A stretch of 64,000 bases of DNA from Balaenoptera acutorostrata (taxonomy: Eukaryota; Chordata; Mammalia; Artiodactyla; Balaenopteridae), in NCBI RefSeq assembly GCF_949987535.1, contig NC_080067.1, forward strand, positions 28,858,039-28,922,038, written 5' to 3'. Position 1 is the stretch's first letter, and the number at the start of each line of letters is the position of its first letter. The notes under the pieces are model-generated. The model was not told where the DNA came from and made no database searches. It saw only the letters and a program-made list of their open reading frames with translations. The position numbers and the translations under genes were made by a program. Shown here in pieces: positions 22,966 to 32,849 of the stretch.

Positions 22966-23488
22966 TGGTTGGACCTAGAGTCCGTCATACAGAGTGAAGT
23001 AAGTCAGAAAGAGAAAAACAAATACCGTATGCTAACGCATATATATGGGATCTAAAAAAAAAATAAGATTAAATGGTACGGATGAACCTAGTGGCAGGGC
23101 AGGAATAAAGATGTAGACATAGAAAATGGACTTGAATGTAAAGCAATTATACTCCAATAAAGAGGTTAAAAAAAAAAAAAAGAAAATGGACTTGAGGATA
23201 TGGGGTGGGAGGGCGAAGCTGGAGTGAAGTGAGAGTAGCATCGACATATATACACTACCGAATGTAAAATAGTTAGCTAGTGGGAAGCAGCAGCATAGCA
23301 CAGGGAGATCAGCTCGGTGCTTTGCGATGACGTGGAGGGGTGGGATACGGAGGGTGGGAGGGAGGCTCAAGAGGGAGGGGATATGGGGACACGTGTATGT
23401 ATATGGCTGATTTGCTTTGTTGTGCAACAGAAACCAACACAGTATTGTGAAGCAATTATACTCCAGTAAAGATCTATTAAAAAAAAAA
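22966..23488 (+). mobile_element. L1 3' end, 5'-truncated, with nested stub
   Basis: Starts in the last codons of ORF2 ('ggacctagagtccgtcatac agagtgaagtaagtcagaaa'), then the L1 3' UTR of the 'tggcagggcaggaataaaga' / 'cagggagatcagctcggtgc' type, ending 'attatactccagtaaagatc tatt' and poly(A). Flanks 'accggggttgg' (22959) and 'accaggggttgg' (23490) may be its target duplication. A 45-bp second insertion lies at 23136-23180. Confidence 0.9.
23136..23180 (+). mobile_element. 45-bp L1 stub nested in L1, 15-bp duplication
   Basis: The insert is only the last 30 or so bases of an L1 3' end ('gtaaagcaattatactccaa taaagaggtt') plus about 14 A's. It is bracketed by perfect copies of agaaaatggacttga at 23121-23135 and 23181-23195. 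Removing the insert and one copy restores a normal L1 3' UTR. The same terminal motif recurs at the host element's own end (23446-23480). Confidence 0.9.
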
Positions 23489-23489
23489 A

Positions 23490-23600
23490 TACCAGGGGTT
23501 GGCAAACTTTTTCTCTAGGAGGCCGGGTAGTAAATATTTTAGGCTCTGTGAGAGGTAAATCGAGGCTATTACGTAGGTATTTAAATAACCATTTAAATAT
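23490..23600 (+). mobile_element. hAT-type DNA transposon fragment
   Basis: 'caggggttggcaaacttttt ctctaggaggccgggtagta aatattttaggctctgtgag' is the start of a well-known mammalian hAT non-autonomous element ('…ttggcaaactttttctgtaaagggccagatagtaaatattttaggctttg…'). It is truncated on the right. Confidence 0.7.
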
Positions 23601-23604
23601 TTAT

Positions 23605-24645
23605 AGAGAAAGATGTGGCCAAGATGGTGGAGCAGGAAGCCCCTGAGCTCATCCCCTTCCATGTGCACACCAAAATTACAACTATTTACAGAGCAACTAT
23701 TGATGAGAATGACCTGAAGACCAGCAGAAAAGATTTTCCACAACTAAAGATACAAAGAAGAAACCACAGAGAGATGGGTAGGAGAAGTGGCGACACAGTA
23801 GAGTCAAGATTCATCCCCCTGGGGCAGGCAATCCACAAACAGGAGAACAATCACAACTGCAGAGGTTCTCCCCAAGGAGTGAGAGGTCTGAGTCCTGCAT
23901 TAGGCTCCCCAGCCTGGGGGTCCTGCACCGGGGAGATGAGCCCCCGGAATGCCAGGCTTTGAAGGCCAGCAGGGCTTGCGTACGGAAGAGCCAGAGGGCT
24001 GTAGGAAAACAAGACTCTGCTCTTAAAGGGTGCACACAAAAATCTCACATGCTCCGAGTCCTTGCACAGAGGTAATACTTTGAAAGAAGCCTGGGTCAGA
24101 CCCCCTTGCTGATCTTGGAGAGCCTCCTGGAGAGACAGGAAGCAATTTGGACACCTCCTAGGGACAAAGATGCTAGCAGCAGCTATTTTGGGGGAGCTCA
24201 TTCTATCCTGAGGACACTGGGGATGACAAGGGCCATTTTGGAGTCCTCCCTCTAGCCTACTAGTGCCAGGGCATTACTGCCCACCGGCAGGCCAGCACCA
24301 GTCTTGGGACCCAGTCCCCCCACCCACTTATGGGCCGTCATCAGCCCTGGACACTCTGGTCTGTGCAGCCAGCTGCACGGGGACCTGGCCTGGCCCAGCA
24401 GGAGGCTGGCAACCACCACACCAGGCAGGACCTGGCAGCCAACTGGGCTGAGTGCCAGCTTCAGTGACCAGTGGGTCCATAGCAGTCACCCCTACCACAA
24501 CAAAAAGGCCCACACAACCCAGATGAGGGGCACCCCTAGAGCATAAAGCTCTGGTGACCAGCGGAGAGTGTGCTGCTGGGTCCCACAGGAGGTCTATATA
24601 AAGCCACTTCTCCAAGATCAGGAGACGTAATTGGCCTACCTAACA
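23605..24645 (+). mobile_element. L1 5' UTR fragment (older L1)
   Basis: GC-rich block with 'gatgtggccaagatggtgga gcagg', 'gagaggtctgagtcctgcat', 'gggcttgcgtacggaagagc cagagggctgtagg' and 'acaggaggtctatataaag'. This order matches the 5' UTR of older mammalian L1s leading towards ORF1. It breaks off near 'tacctaacatgtacaaataa' before an ORF1 start. An L1 5' UTR normally holds an internal RNA polymerase II promoter; activity here is doubtful given divergence. Confidence 0.65.
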
Positions 24646-24649
24646 TGTA

Positions 24650-24900
24650 CAAATAAATACAGCAAAGTACCGAGTGAATGGTATATTATAACCAAGGAGA
24701 AAAGGCAAGGGTGGTTGCCTCTAAATTATCAAGAAATTTATCAATAATTAATTATATCAGCAAATAAGAGAAAAGCAAATATGATCAGAGCAATAAACGC
24801 TAAAAAAATTTGATTAAAAGCAATCACAGCAGTTATTCCTAATAAAACCCCCTCTAAATAAATGGCAGTTAAGAAAAGCTACTTAAATATGATTAATGAG
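24650..24900. other. AT-rich, probably L1-derived
   Basis: Between the L1 5' UTR piece and an L1 3' end. No block is good enough to place it in L1 with certainty. Confidence 0.35.
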
Positions 24901-24903
24901 TGA

Positions 24904-25195
24904 AGAGGGTGAAAATATACAAACTACCAGTTATAAAATAAATAAGTCATGGGGATGTAATGTGCAGCATGGCGACAATAGTTAATAATACTGTATTGCA
25001 CATTTGAACATTGCGAAGACGTAGATCTTAACAGATCTCATCACAAGAAAAAAAATTTGTAACTATGTATGGGGACAGATTTTACCTAGACTTATTGTGG
25101 TGATCATTTTGCAATATATACAAATATTGGATCATTATGTTGTACACCTAAAACTAATATAGTTATAGGTCAACTACACCTCAATTAAAACAAAA
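24904..25195 (+). mobile_element. Older L1 (L1M type) 3' end
   Basis: 'ccagttataaaataaataag tcatggggatgtaatgtgca gcatgg', 'gcacatttgaacattgc', 'tctcatcacaagaaaaaaaa tttgtaactatg', and 'atcattatgttgtacaccta aaactaatat' ending 'cacctcaattaaaacaaaa' is the standard older mammalian L1 3' UTR with tail. Confidence 0.88.
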
Positions 25196-25199
25196 GGCT

Positions 25200-25355
25200 C
25201 TTTTTTGAAAACGAAATAGGAAACATCACTCTATGTACTGAAATGATGAAGGCAAGTCAATGAAATTCAAAAAAGACGTGCCAACTATTACCTTTATCAT
25301 TCTATATTATTTTGGAGGTTCTATTGTATGTACTGAGACAAAATAAAAATAAAAT
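25200..25355 (+). mobile_element. Ancient L1 ORF2 fragment, left of DNA transposon
   Basis: AT-rich degraded text consistent with L1 reverse-transcriptase coding DNA, continued to the right of the 25357-25798 transposon ('…catatgattctacacctaga aaa…'). Confidence 0.5.
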
Positions 25356-25356
25356 A

Positions 25357-25798
25357 CCGTAAGTCCCTTACATACGAACCTTCAAGTTGCAAACTTTCAA
25401 AGCTGCGAACGTGCATTCCATCAACGTCTGGCATGAGTGAAATTGCAGCTTGCTCTCCGTCTGCTATTGCTGACCTTCCTTCAGCTCTACCATCTCCCTT
25501 CTCCAGTCAGTAACTCTTCTTGCCTGTTCACTCCATGCCAGCTCCTGTATGCCAGGTGTTATACTGTACTACTGTACTTTTCAAGGTACTGTACTGTAAG
25601 ATTAAACATGTTTTATTTTTTGTGTTTTTTTTTCATGTATTATTTGTGTGAAAAGTATTATAAACCTTTTACAGTACAGTACTATAAAGCTAATTGTGTT
25701 AGTTGGGTACCTAGACTAACTTTGTTGGACTAACGAACAAACTGGACTAATGAACGCACTCTCGGAATAGAACTCGTTCATATGTAGGGGACTTACTG
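25357..25798. mobile_element. Tc1/mariner (Tigger-like) miniature element, TA flanks
   Basis: Terminal inverted repeats: left ccgtaagtcccttacatacg, right end read in reverse cagtaagtcccctacatatg. They continue into 'gaac' and are bounded by TA dinucleotides at 25355-25356 and 25799-25800, the Tc1/mariner duplication. The interior contains palindromic actgta / gtacagtac stretches (25555-25600, 25670-25685). No transposase frame; 442 bp. Confidence 0.8.
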
Positions 25799-25800
25799 TA

Positions 25801-26430
25801 GTAAGTATAAGCAATGGAGAAAAAAGAGGGAAACTGATCATATGATTCTACACCTAGAAAAACCAAGAAATTCTAGTTTTAAAAATTTCTAGGAAAAGAA
25901 TTTTTCCTAGAGAATGAAGAGGAAATAAGAGAATTTGGTGATGTGGGACACAAGCTTTTCTTTATTCTAGAAATAAGACATGGAAATGGGAAAACATTTC
26001 ATCGATAACGTCAACAAAAATTTAAACATATAGATAAGAATGGTACAGAACCTGTAAAATAAATGATAGTATGAGATGGAAGGATATAAATCAACAGCTG
26101 AATAACTGGAAAAACTTTCATGTTCTTGGATTGGAAGTGTTAAAATCAAACAAAATCAATTATGTCACTACTAATATGTCAATGCAATTTCAATTAGAAT
26201 TCCAATGAGAGGTTTTGGGGGGATAATTGATTATGATGATATTACATTTCATATGGAGGAAAAAATGCCTATGAACAGCCAGCAAAAGTATAAAAAGAAG
26301 CATAGTAAGGAGGCATCTGCTTAACTAAAAAGCCACCATAATAAATCAGTATGATACAGGCATAGGGATGGCCATATAGATCAAAACACAGATGGACACT
26401 TCAGAAATAGATCCCATTTTATAGGATTAA
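25801..26430 (+). mobile_element. Ancient L1 ORF2 fragment, reverse transcriptase region
   Basis: Contains degraded blocks of L1 ORF2 after the catalytic core: 'agaaaaaccaagaaattcta', 'catgttcttggattggaagt gttaaaatc', 'atgtcaatgcaatttcaatt agaattcc' and 'agccaccataataaatcagt atgatac'. These correspond to the 'tgttcttggattggaagaat' and 'tacagtaatcaa' zones. Many stops. Confidence 0.75.
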
Positions 26431-26431
26431 A

Positions 26432-26628
26432 AAAATTTTTTTTTATTGAAGTACAGTTGATTTACAATGTTGTGTGAATTTCTTCTCTATAGCAAAGTGA
26501 TTCAGTTATACATATATATATTCTTTTTCATATTCTTTTCTATTATGGTTTTTCACAGGATATTGAATATAGTTCCCTGGGCTATATAATAGGACCTTGT
26601 TGTTTATCTATCTTATATATAATAGTTT
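26432..26628 (-). mobile_element. L1 3' end, short, inserted in older L1
   Basis: Left end T-rich (poly(A) side), then 'attgaagtacagttgattta caatgttgtgtg', 'agcaaagtgattcagttata catata' and 'gaatatagttccctgggcta tataataggaccttgttg'. It splits the older plus-strand L1. Confidence 0.88.
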
Positions 26629-26629
26629 G

Positions 26630-26830
26630 CCTGTGCTAGGATGATTTTACATATGAAAATGTGGTATTTCGATTCAATGGAAGAAGAATGATTTATTTAA
26701 TAAATAATGTGTGCAACAGGCTATCTGTCTGGAAGAAAATTAAAGAGGACTCGTATCTAGTGTCATTTATAAAAATAAATCCCAAATAGATGAAAGGAAT
26801 GAGACTTGTAGGGTCTCTTTCAACGGATGG
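26630..26830 (+). mobile_element. Ancient L1 ORF2 fragment, right end
   Basis: 'caacaggctatctgtctgga agaaaattaaa' and 'gtgtcatttataaaaataaa tcccaaatagatg' match the 'ctatttggaaaaaaataaa…taaatcccaaatggat' zone near the C-terminus of L1 ORF2. Confidence 0.6.
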
Positions 26831-26834
26831 ACTT

Positions 26835-27400
26835 CACATTTTGAAACTCTACTTTGGCCACTGTATCTGGAGTCAACCCTGTCCAAAGTCCTCACAGGAT
26901 GAAGGGGAAGCTGGCATCTTCCCATCTGCCTAGCTGCAAGGGAGTGGAGGCTTTGAACACAATGAAGGAAGACAAGGAGAAGGCATACTGAGTAGGCGAC
27001 TGGTGGTATCTGCTAAAGAAAGCCAGTTGGAGAGAGCGAGAGAGCGAGAGAGAGTTTATATTGGAGTATTTTTGTCATTGGCTGGGATCCATTGCTGTTA
27101 CTACAAGACAGGATGGCTTTCCATTGCTTTGATTAGCTTTGGCTTCTGGCCAGGTCTTTGCTGTGGTACCTGCAGCCCCTAGGAGGACAGGAAGACTGAC
27201 TTCTATCTTAGGTACCAAGGAGGAAAGAGTCCAAATATCATGTCTAGGACACCCGCCACCCCCTGCCTCCAACTCTCTAGAACTGCTCTTCCGCAGGAGG
27301 GAAAAGACATGTAATGAGTGCTGCCTCTTCCTTCATACTTAAATACTCTGAAGAAAAGGGGATGAAAGCCAGGAAACTAAGCAGAAGGCCAGCTGCTTTC
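26835..27400. other. Unassigned; short GAGAGC repeat at 27032-27054
   Basis: Unique-looking DNA with a small (GAGAGC/GA)n run. No exon signals with an open frame could be supported. Confidence 0.45.
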
Positions 27401-27679
27401 TTCACCCACTTTTAAGGGATGCCCAAGACAGGTGCGGGGTCATTAACCGTTTCCCCAGCATCCTGCACGGGACGACCCTTGGGTGGGGTGTCTGGAAGTG
27501 AGCCGTGAAGGCCCGTCGGATAGTCGCCCTTGAAAGGCGTCCTATTCCTGGTGCTTCTGGCATCTGGTCCTGAGAGACAGAGGGCCCAGCATCACCTGAG
27601 GAGCGGTGGGTGTGGGGAGGAGAGAAGAGAGGCCAGCTGAGCGGAGAGCCCGGGAGAGGACTCTGCACTGTCCTCTCAG
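27401..27679. other. GC-rich unique flank upstream of exon candidate
   Basis: More CpG dinucleotides than most of the window (for example around 27470-27545). The last 20 bases (27660-27679) form a pyrimidine-rich tract ending in cag. An in-frame TGA at 27638-27640 closes the exon's reading frame on this side. Confidence 0.45.
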
Positions 27680-27814
27680 GCCTGGGGCTTGCTGGGGGAG
27701 CCGCTGACCAGAGCTGAGGACCTCAGGGAAGGGAAGGAGCCCTCTGCCACGCTGCTCACGGATGCAGAGGACGCTGAGCTCGGATCCCGAGGCGAAGCGT
27801 CGCTGCAGCCACAG
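27680..27814 (+). CDS. Candidate internal coding exon, 135 bp, phase 0
   Basis: A pyrimidine-rich tract (ctctgcactgtcctctcag, 27661-27679) gives a good 3' splice site, and cag/gtaacc at 27814/27815 gives a plausible 5' splice site. Exactly one of the three frames is open across the interval. It is 45 codons long with both junctions in phase 0, so including or skipping it would keep frame. Stops follow in that frame on both sides: TGA at 27638 and TGA at 27824, just outside the splice sites. The peptide starts AWGLLGEPLTRAEDLREG and ends RGEASLQPQ; it is acidic with Glu, Leu and Ala and no motif I recognise. It lies in the most CpG-rich unique stretch of the window. I cannot name the gene and see no neighbouring exon, so it could be a cassette exon, an isolated exon between long introns, or chance. 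Confidence 0.4.
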
Positions 27815-28145
27815 GTAACCGTCTGAAGGACTAGAGGTGCTGGCGAGGGCAGGGGTGGCATTCTCCCCAGATGCCAGATTACCCTGCCCTGGCCAGAGAG
27901 GTGTTTATTTAAGGGCAGAGGCTAGGCACATCCAGAACCTTCAAGGCTTCTGTCAGGGGTTCTCTGACAGAGCCGGGGCCTGGGTGGGGCCTCTGTGCCC
28001 AGGAAGTGACAAAGAGGCACAGCACTAACCCCCCCCCCGCCCCCAACCCTTGCCCTGTCTCTGGCTCTCACCAACAGTGCCAGCTCGGGGAACTTCCCGA
28101 GCATGCAGTAGTCAGGGCAAGCCGCCCCTCAGCAAGGGTGTCTGA
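27815..28145. other. GC-rich unique flank, downstream
   Basis: GC-rich, with a C-run at 28030-28043 (C9-G-C5). No further exon could be supported. Confidence 0.4.
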
Positions 28146-28149
28146 GGGA

Positions 28150-28375
28150 AGAAGTGTGGTTTTAGGGTCAGACAGACCTGGGCTTGAGTCCTGAGTGACC
28201 CACTTGCTAACCAGCTCTCTGATCTGGGGCAGGTCTCAGTTTCCATGCTGTTTGTTCATTTGTGAATTATGAGATCACACGGAGCTGGGGGGAGTGGTCA
28301 ACAGGAATGAATGACACGGCACTTAGCACAGTCTGGCACCAAGTAGGCACTTAATCAATGTGAATTTCCTTCCTC
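28150..28375 (+). repeat. MIR SINE, nearly complete
   Basis: 'gtggttttagggtcagacag acctgggcttgagtcctgag', 'gatctggggcaggtctcagt ttcc', and the tail 'gcacttagcacagtctggca ccaagtaggcacttaatcaa tgtg' follow MIR order in plus orientation. Confidence 0.82.
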
Positions 28376-28567
28376 CTCTCTGAGGAAGCAAGGTGGCCTT
28401 CCACGGCAGGCATCCTGGAGGTCCTTTTGTTTTCCTTTTGTTGGGCTCACCTGGCCCTGCCTCTGGTGGGTGCAGCGGGCACGGCTTAGTGAGCTCTATC
28501 TCCCGGCACCTTAGCTTACATTGCTACCTGCTGCTTTATCTAATTTCTTTACTGTTGTTTTGCTTTG

Positions 28568-28625
28568 CCTAGGACAGTGCCTGGCACATAGTAGGTGCTC
28601 AGTGAAAGTGTTCAATGAATGAGTT
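28568..28625 (+). repeat. MIR/L2-type terminal fragment
   Basis: 'gacagtgcctggcacatagt aggtgctcagtgaaagtgtt caatgaatgag' is the shared terminus of MIR/L2-age repeats. Confidence 0.7.
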
Positions 28626-28629
28626 CGTC

Positions 28630-29824
28630 TCTTCTGTCCTTAGACTGCTTTGAGTGAGGCCCCCAAAATTCTATAATTTGCACCTGGACGATTACTGTCA
28701 CTTCGAGATCCATCTCTGTTTTTTGGTTTATAGTTTTTCACAAAGAACTGTCACATTCTAAGGTCAGTACCAGGTTTCAGACCACATTCAGACATTATAT
28801 GTATTAATACACACCCAGAGCCTGCATTAGAAAGAACTATTTTGCTGTAAAATAAGCCAAAGGTTTCTTTAGAAATTATTGGCTACTGGAAACTTAGTTA
28901 ATTGACAATCTGCTAGGATTTCTTGGCAATCATCGTGCCTGCTCAGGAGTTTCTGCAAAGTGAGCAAATCTGACTTACAAATGGTTTTCAGATGTAAATG
29001 AAATTTTTATGAATACTAAACTGAACAATTAACGAGGTTGAAATAATGTTGTATTTTGGCAATAAACATTTATTAATTTATGTTTTGCTGGTTTCTTTTC
29101 ACATTTGAGAGCCAATGATTTTATATTCTGGCCTCAAACATTTTTGTAGGTCCCTGAAGAACTCATGTGACATGAGCACAGGGCTGAGAGCGTCTGTTGG
29201 AGAAAATAGTCTCAGAGGATTGTAGACTCAGAATGTCTGTAACTTATTCTTATCTAGAGTGGGTCATGGGCTATCTTGGTAAAGGGAAAGGACATCTTAG
29301 GAGACTGTCTTTTAGCTCTAGCCTCTTCGGCATTCAGCCCTGATTCTCCTTTTAGTGTCTTTTAGTATCTTAGCCCCTACCTATTTCCTTTTGGTTTTCA
29401 CCCTCTGCACTGAAACCTGTTATATCATTTGCCCTCAAGGCCACAATTCTTGGCTTATCAGGCTCGCTGATCTGCATTATTAAATTCTTGCATCGTTGGG
29501 CTGAGTCATTCATTTTTGTATTCCCTTAGAAAGGAAAGTTAGTAAATGTAAGTTGAAGGTAAGAAATAGTAGATGAAGTCTTTACATCAACTAAAAGGCA
29601 TCTTCCCTTCCCAGGCGATGTGGCTATATCCCGTGGCCCCTGGTGGAGGTGTTCCTATCTGGAAATCCCCTCATTCTGTGTCCCTCTTCCTCATTCTGGC
29701 AGATGCCTCCGGTCTTGTCCCTTTTCAGAGAGAGGACAATGGGATGAGGGGGAAAGGAATGGAGAGTGAATATCTGAGAACAGTTTATCAACTGCTTTAT
29801 TGGACTGCTACGCAGACTATAGTC
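28630..29824. other. Unassigned 1.2 kb, no gene seen
   Basis: AT-rich to 29100, then mixed. Two frames of 84-87 codons on opposite strands (29573-29887) overlap and show no motif. Confidence 0.45.
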
Positions 29825-29827
29825 TGA

Positions 29828-29969
29828 GGGCAAGTAGTATCTGTACCCGCTGGGGGCTTGTTGGAAATGCAGAATCTCAGGCTCCACCTCAGACCTGCGG
29901 AATCAGAAGCTGCATTTTAAGAAAGTCTCTGGGTGAATTCGTGTGAACATTAAGGTTTGAGAAGCCCTG
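29828..29969 (-). mobile_element. MER5-type hAT miniature element
   Basis: 'cttgttggaaatgcagaatc tcaggctccacctcagacct', 'gaatcagaagctgcatttta' and the end 'taaggtttgagaagccctg' are the MER5 family's conserved blocks. The family is nearly palindromic, so strand is tentative. Confidence 0.8.
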
Positions 29970-29994
29970 GACCAGACATCATCACCTGGATGTC

Positions 29995-30235
29995 CCTTAA
30001 ATACTCAATGTCCACAGGTCCGAATCTAAGCCCATCATCTGCTCCCACAACTTGCCCCCTCCTGAGCTTCTTCTCTTCCTCTGTGTTTCCGGGGTGCCTG
30101 AAATTATATTTCATCACAGGACTTGTTTATTGTCTATTAGGTTCCTTTTTTTACTGTTTTCTCCCAATTAGATTGTAAGCTTCCTGAAGACAGGTATTAA
30201 GTCCATTTATTTTCTGTCACCAACAGTGTTCGCTG
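29995..30235 (+). repeat. L2 LINE 3' fragment
   Basis: 'gatgtcccttaaatactcaa tgtccacaggtccgaatcta', 'tcatctgctcccacaacttg' and then 'tagattgtaagcttcctgaa gacaggtattaagtcc' is a shortened L2: C-terminal coding zone joined to the 3' UTR. Confidence 0.7.
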
Positions 30236-30249
30236 AGCCTGAAACAAGT

Positions 30250-30345
30250 TTTGGCTTCTCTAACCTCAGTTTCCTCATCTGTAAGGTGCAGGGGCTGGGC
30301 TTCATCTCAGAGACTCTGTTCACCCATAACATTCTGTGATTCTAT
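30250..30345 (+). repeat. MIR-like fragment
   Basis: 'cttctctaacctcagtttcc tcatctgtaaggtgcagggg' is the central MIR block. Confidence 0.65.
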
Positions 30346-30680
30346 GATGTGCCTTAAAGAATCAGAACTGCAAGTTTGAGAAACACCTTGGAAGTCACCT
30401 AATTCGACAACTGCTCCCCAAACCCCCATATCGCCCCATGATACTCTGGCTAAAGCAGAAGCCCCTTCAGCCACATCCGCATGTAATGACTGTCCCACTT
30501 AAGCATGGACATCTTTAGCGACAGAGAAGTTAGGACCTCTGCGGTCAGTACATTCCATTTTCAGAAGGCTCTACCTTTTTAGAAACTTATTTTATAGTTT
30601 TGAGGCTTCATAGCTAAATTAAAAGAGAATGGATATTGGAATAGGATAGAAGTGGTCTCCAATTCCACAAGAGTTACTAA
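30346..30680. other. Unassigned, no gene seen
   Basis: No feature supported. Confidence 0.4.
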
Positions 30681-30684
30681 CTGT

Positions 30685-31202
30685 GTGAGTTGAACAGACT
30701 CTAAGATGAGCCCATGAGCCCTGTCTCCTGGTGTTCCTGTCTTTGTGTAATTCGCTTTCCTTGAGTGTAGGTGAGCCCTGTGACTTATTTCTAACCAACA
30801 GAATGTGGTAAAAGTAATGGGTTGGCACTCCTCTGGTTACATTATGCTATGTGGCCAAGATGATGTCACTCCCATACCCATGATATATAAGACTCCATGT
30901 TCCTCACAGACCACCTCTCTATCTTCAATGCTGGCTTTGAAGAAGTAAGCTGTGATGAATCTTACAGCCACAAGGAAATAAATTCTGTCATCAGCCTGAG
31001 AAAGCTTAGAAGTGGAACCTTCTCCAGTCAAGCCCTCAGATGAGAACACATCTCTGACTGGCACCTTGATTTCAGCTCTGCAGAGGACCCAGCTAAGCCA
31101 TTCCTGACCTCCTGACTCTCAGAAACTGTGCAATAATCAATGTGTGTTACTTTAAGCTGCTATTTGTGTAATTTGTTACACAGCAAAGAAAATGAATAAC
31201 AT
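30685..31202 (+). repeat. MLT/MaLR solo LTR
   Basis: 'gtgagccctgtgacttattt ctaaccaacagaatgtggta', 'tctgactggcaccttgattt cagctctg', 'ctcagaaactgtgcaataat caatgtgtgttactttaagc' and 'gtaatttgttacacagca' are the ordered blocks of a complete MLT-type LTR. No internal sequence follows, so it is solo. Confidence 0.85.
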
Positions 31203-31204
31203 AC

Positions 31205-31345
31205 TGTATAATCTAGGGCTGGCTTCTTAACTTCATTGATTTTCTATAAAACATAATAATACCTACCACCTAGGGTTCTTGTAAGGACTGGAGACAATTT
31301 GCTTGCCGATAGTGGGTGCCATCAATGGTAACTTTTCTCCTTGTT
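31205..31345 (+). repeat. MIR SINE 3' half
   Basis: 'acttcattgattttctataa aacataataatacctaccac ctagggttcttgtaaggact' and 'cgatagtgggtgccatcaat gg' correspond to the MIR 3' half. Confidence 0.75.
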
Positions 31346-31379
31346 ATTTTGGTTATTGTTATTTTCTCCTTGTATCTCC

Positions 31380-31944
31380 CGAGGCTTTTCATAGCCAACT
31401 TCATGAGAGAGTTGTCTTTGGAAGCCATCTCCAATTCCTTGCTTCTCGTTCACTGGTCAGCCTTCTCCCATGTAGTTTTTGTCTGCATCACTTCATTGTC
31501 AAGATTACCAGCAACCTCTAGTTTATAAATCCAATGTCTCCTTTATTCTGTCATCAGTTTACTGACCTCTCAGACGATTTTGTTATAGCTGACTGCTCAC
31601 TCCTTCTTGAGATACCCTGTTGACGTCCATGATAGAACACTCTTCTGGCTTTTCTCTTTGATGCTTTTTTTTTTCTGCTTGGCTGATGACCCATCTCTAC
31701 CCAGTCTCTAATTTCTAATACAGCACGGTGTTAAGCCCTCCATTTCCTTACATACTTCTCCCTTACATGATTCATCCATTTTTTCCATGGTTTTCATTAG
31801 CATCTGCAGGCTCCCAAATTTGTAGGTCCTTCTCTGAACAATCCTCTGAGCTCTAGACTCATATATCCAACTGCCATCTTGACTCTTCCATCTGGCTACC
31901 TTACAGGTATCTCAGATTAACATGTCCAAAACTGAACATTCTAT
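31380..31944 (+). mobile_element. L2 LINE, left part (split by L1)
   Basis: Blocks include 'tctgagctctagactcatat atccaactgccatc' and 'aggtatctcagattaacatg tccaaaactgaac', the L2 C-terminal coding and 3' zone. The same L2 resumes at 32869 after a twin-primed L1 insertion. Confidence 0.85.
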
Positions 31945-32849
31945 CCTCTTTATCCATTCCTCTGTGGATGGACACTTAGGTTAGTTCCATGTCCTGGCTA
32001 TTGTAAATAGTGCTGCAATAAACATTGGGGTGAATGTACCTTTTCAAAGTATGGTTTTCTCCAGATATGTAGCCAGGACTGGGATTGCTGGATCATATGG
32101 TAGCTCTATTTTTAGTTTTTATAGGAACCTCCGTACCGTTCTCCATAGTGGCTGCACCAATTTACATTCCCACCAACACTGTAGGAGGTTTCCTTTTTCT
32201 CCACACCCTCTCCAGCATTTGTTATTTATAGACTTTTTGATGATGGACATTCTGATTGGTGTAAGGTGATATCTCATTGTAGTTTTGTTTTGCATTTCTG
32301 TAATAATTAGAGATGTTGAGCGTCTTTTCATATGCCTTTTGACCATCTGATAAAGAAGATGTGGTATATTTATACAATGGAAAATTACTCAACCATAAAA
32401 AGAATAAAATAATGCCACTTGTAGCAACATGGATGGACCTAGAGATTATCGTGCTAAGTGAAGTAAGCCAGACAAAGACAAATATCAAATGATACGGTTT
32501 ATATGTGGAATCTAAAAAATGATACAAATGAACTTATATGCAAAACATAAACAGACCCACAGACATAGAAAGCAAACGTATGGTTACCAAAGGGGAAAGG
32601 TGTGGGGAGGGATAAATTAGGAGCTTGGGATTAACATACACACCCTACTCTATATAAAACAGATCATCAACAAGGACCTACTGTATAGCACAGGGAATTA
32701 TACTCAGTATTTTATAATAACTTTTAAGGGAAAATAATCTGAAAAATATATATGTATATATGTATAACTGAATCACTTTGCTGTACACCTGAAACTAACA
32801 CAACATTATAAATCAATTATACAAAACAAAACAAACAAAAACCCCCAAA
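31945..32849 (+). mobile_element. Twin-primed (5'-inverted) L1, 19-bp duplication
   Basis: 31945 to about 32349 is L1 ORF2 C-terminal DNA on the minus strand (for example 'gggattgctggatcatatgg' and 'ctccatagtggctgcaccaa'). From 32350 the immediately following part of L1 runs on the plus strand ('taaagaagatgtggtatatt', 'ggaaaattactcaaccataa') to the 3' UTR and an A-rich tail near 32820-32849. The two halves meet at adjoining L1 positions with only a few bases (ataaag) shared. Direct repeats ccaaaactgaacattctat (31926-31944) and ccaaaactgaatgttccat (32850-32868), 16 of 19 identical, bracket the whole unit and join an L2 when removed. Confidence 0.93.

Noticed and set aside
23032..23505. 157-codon minus-strand open frame
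   Set aside because: Antisense of an L1 3' UTR and its poly(A) tracts (Phe runs).
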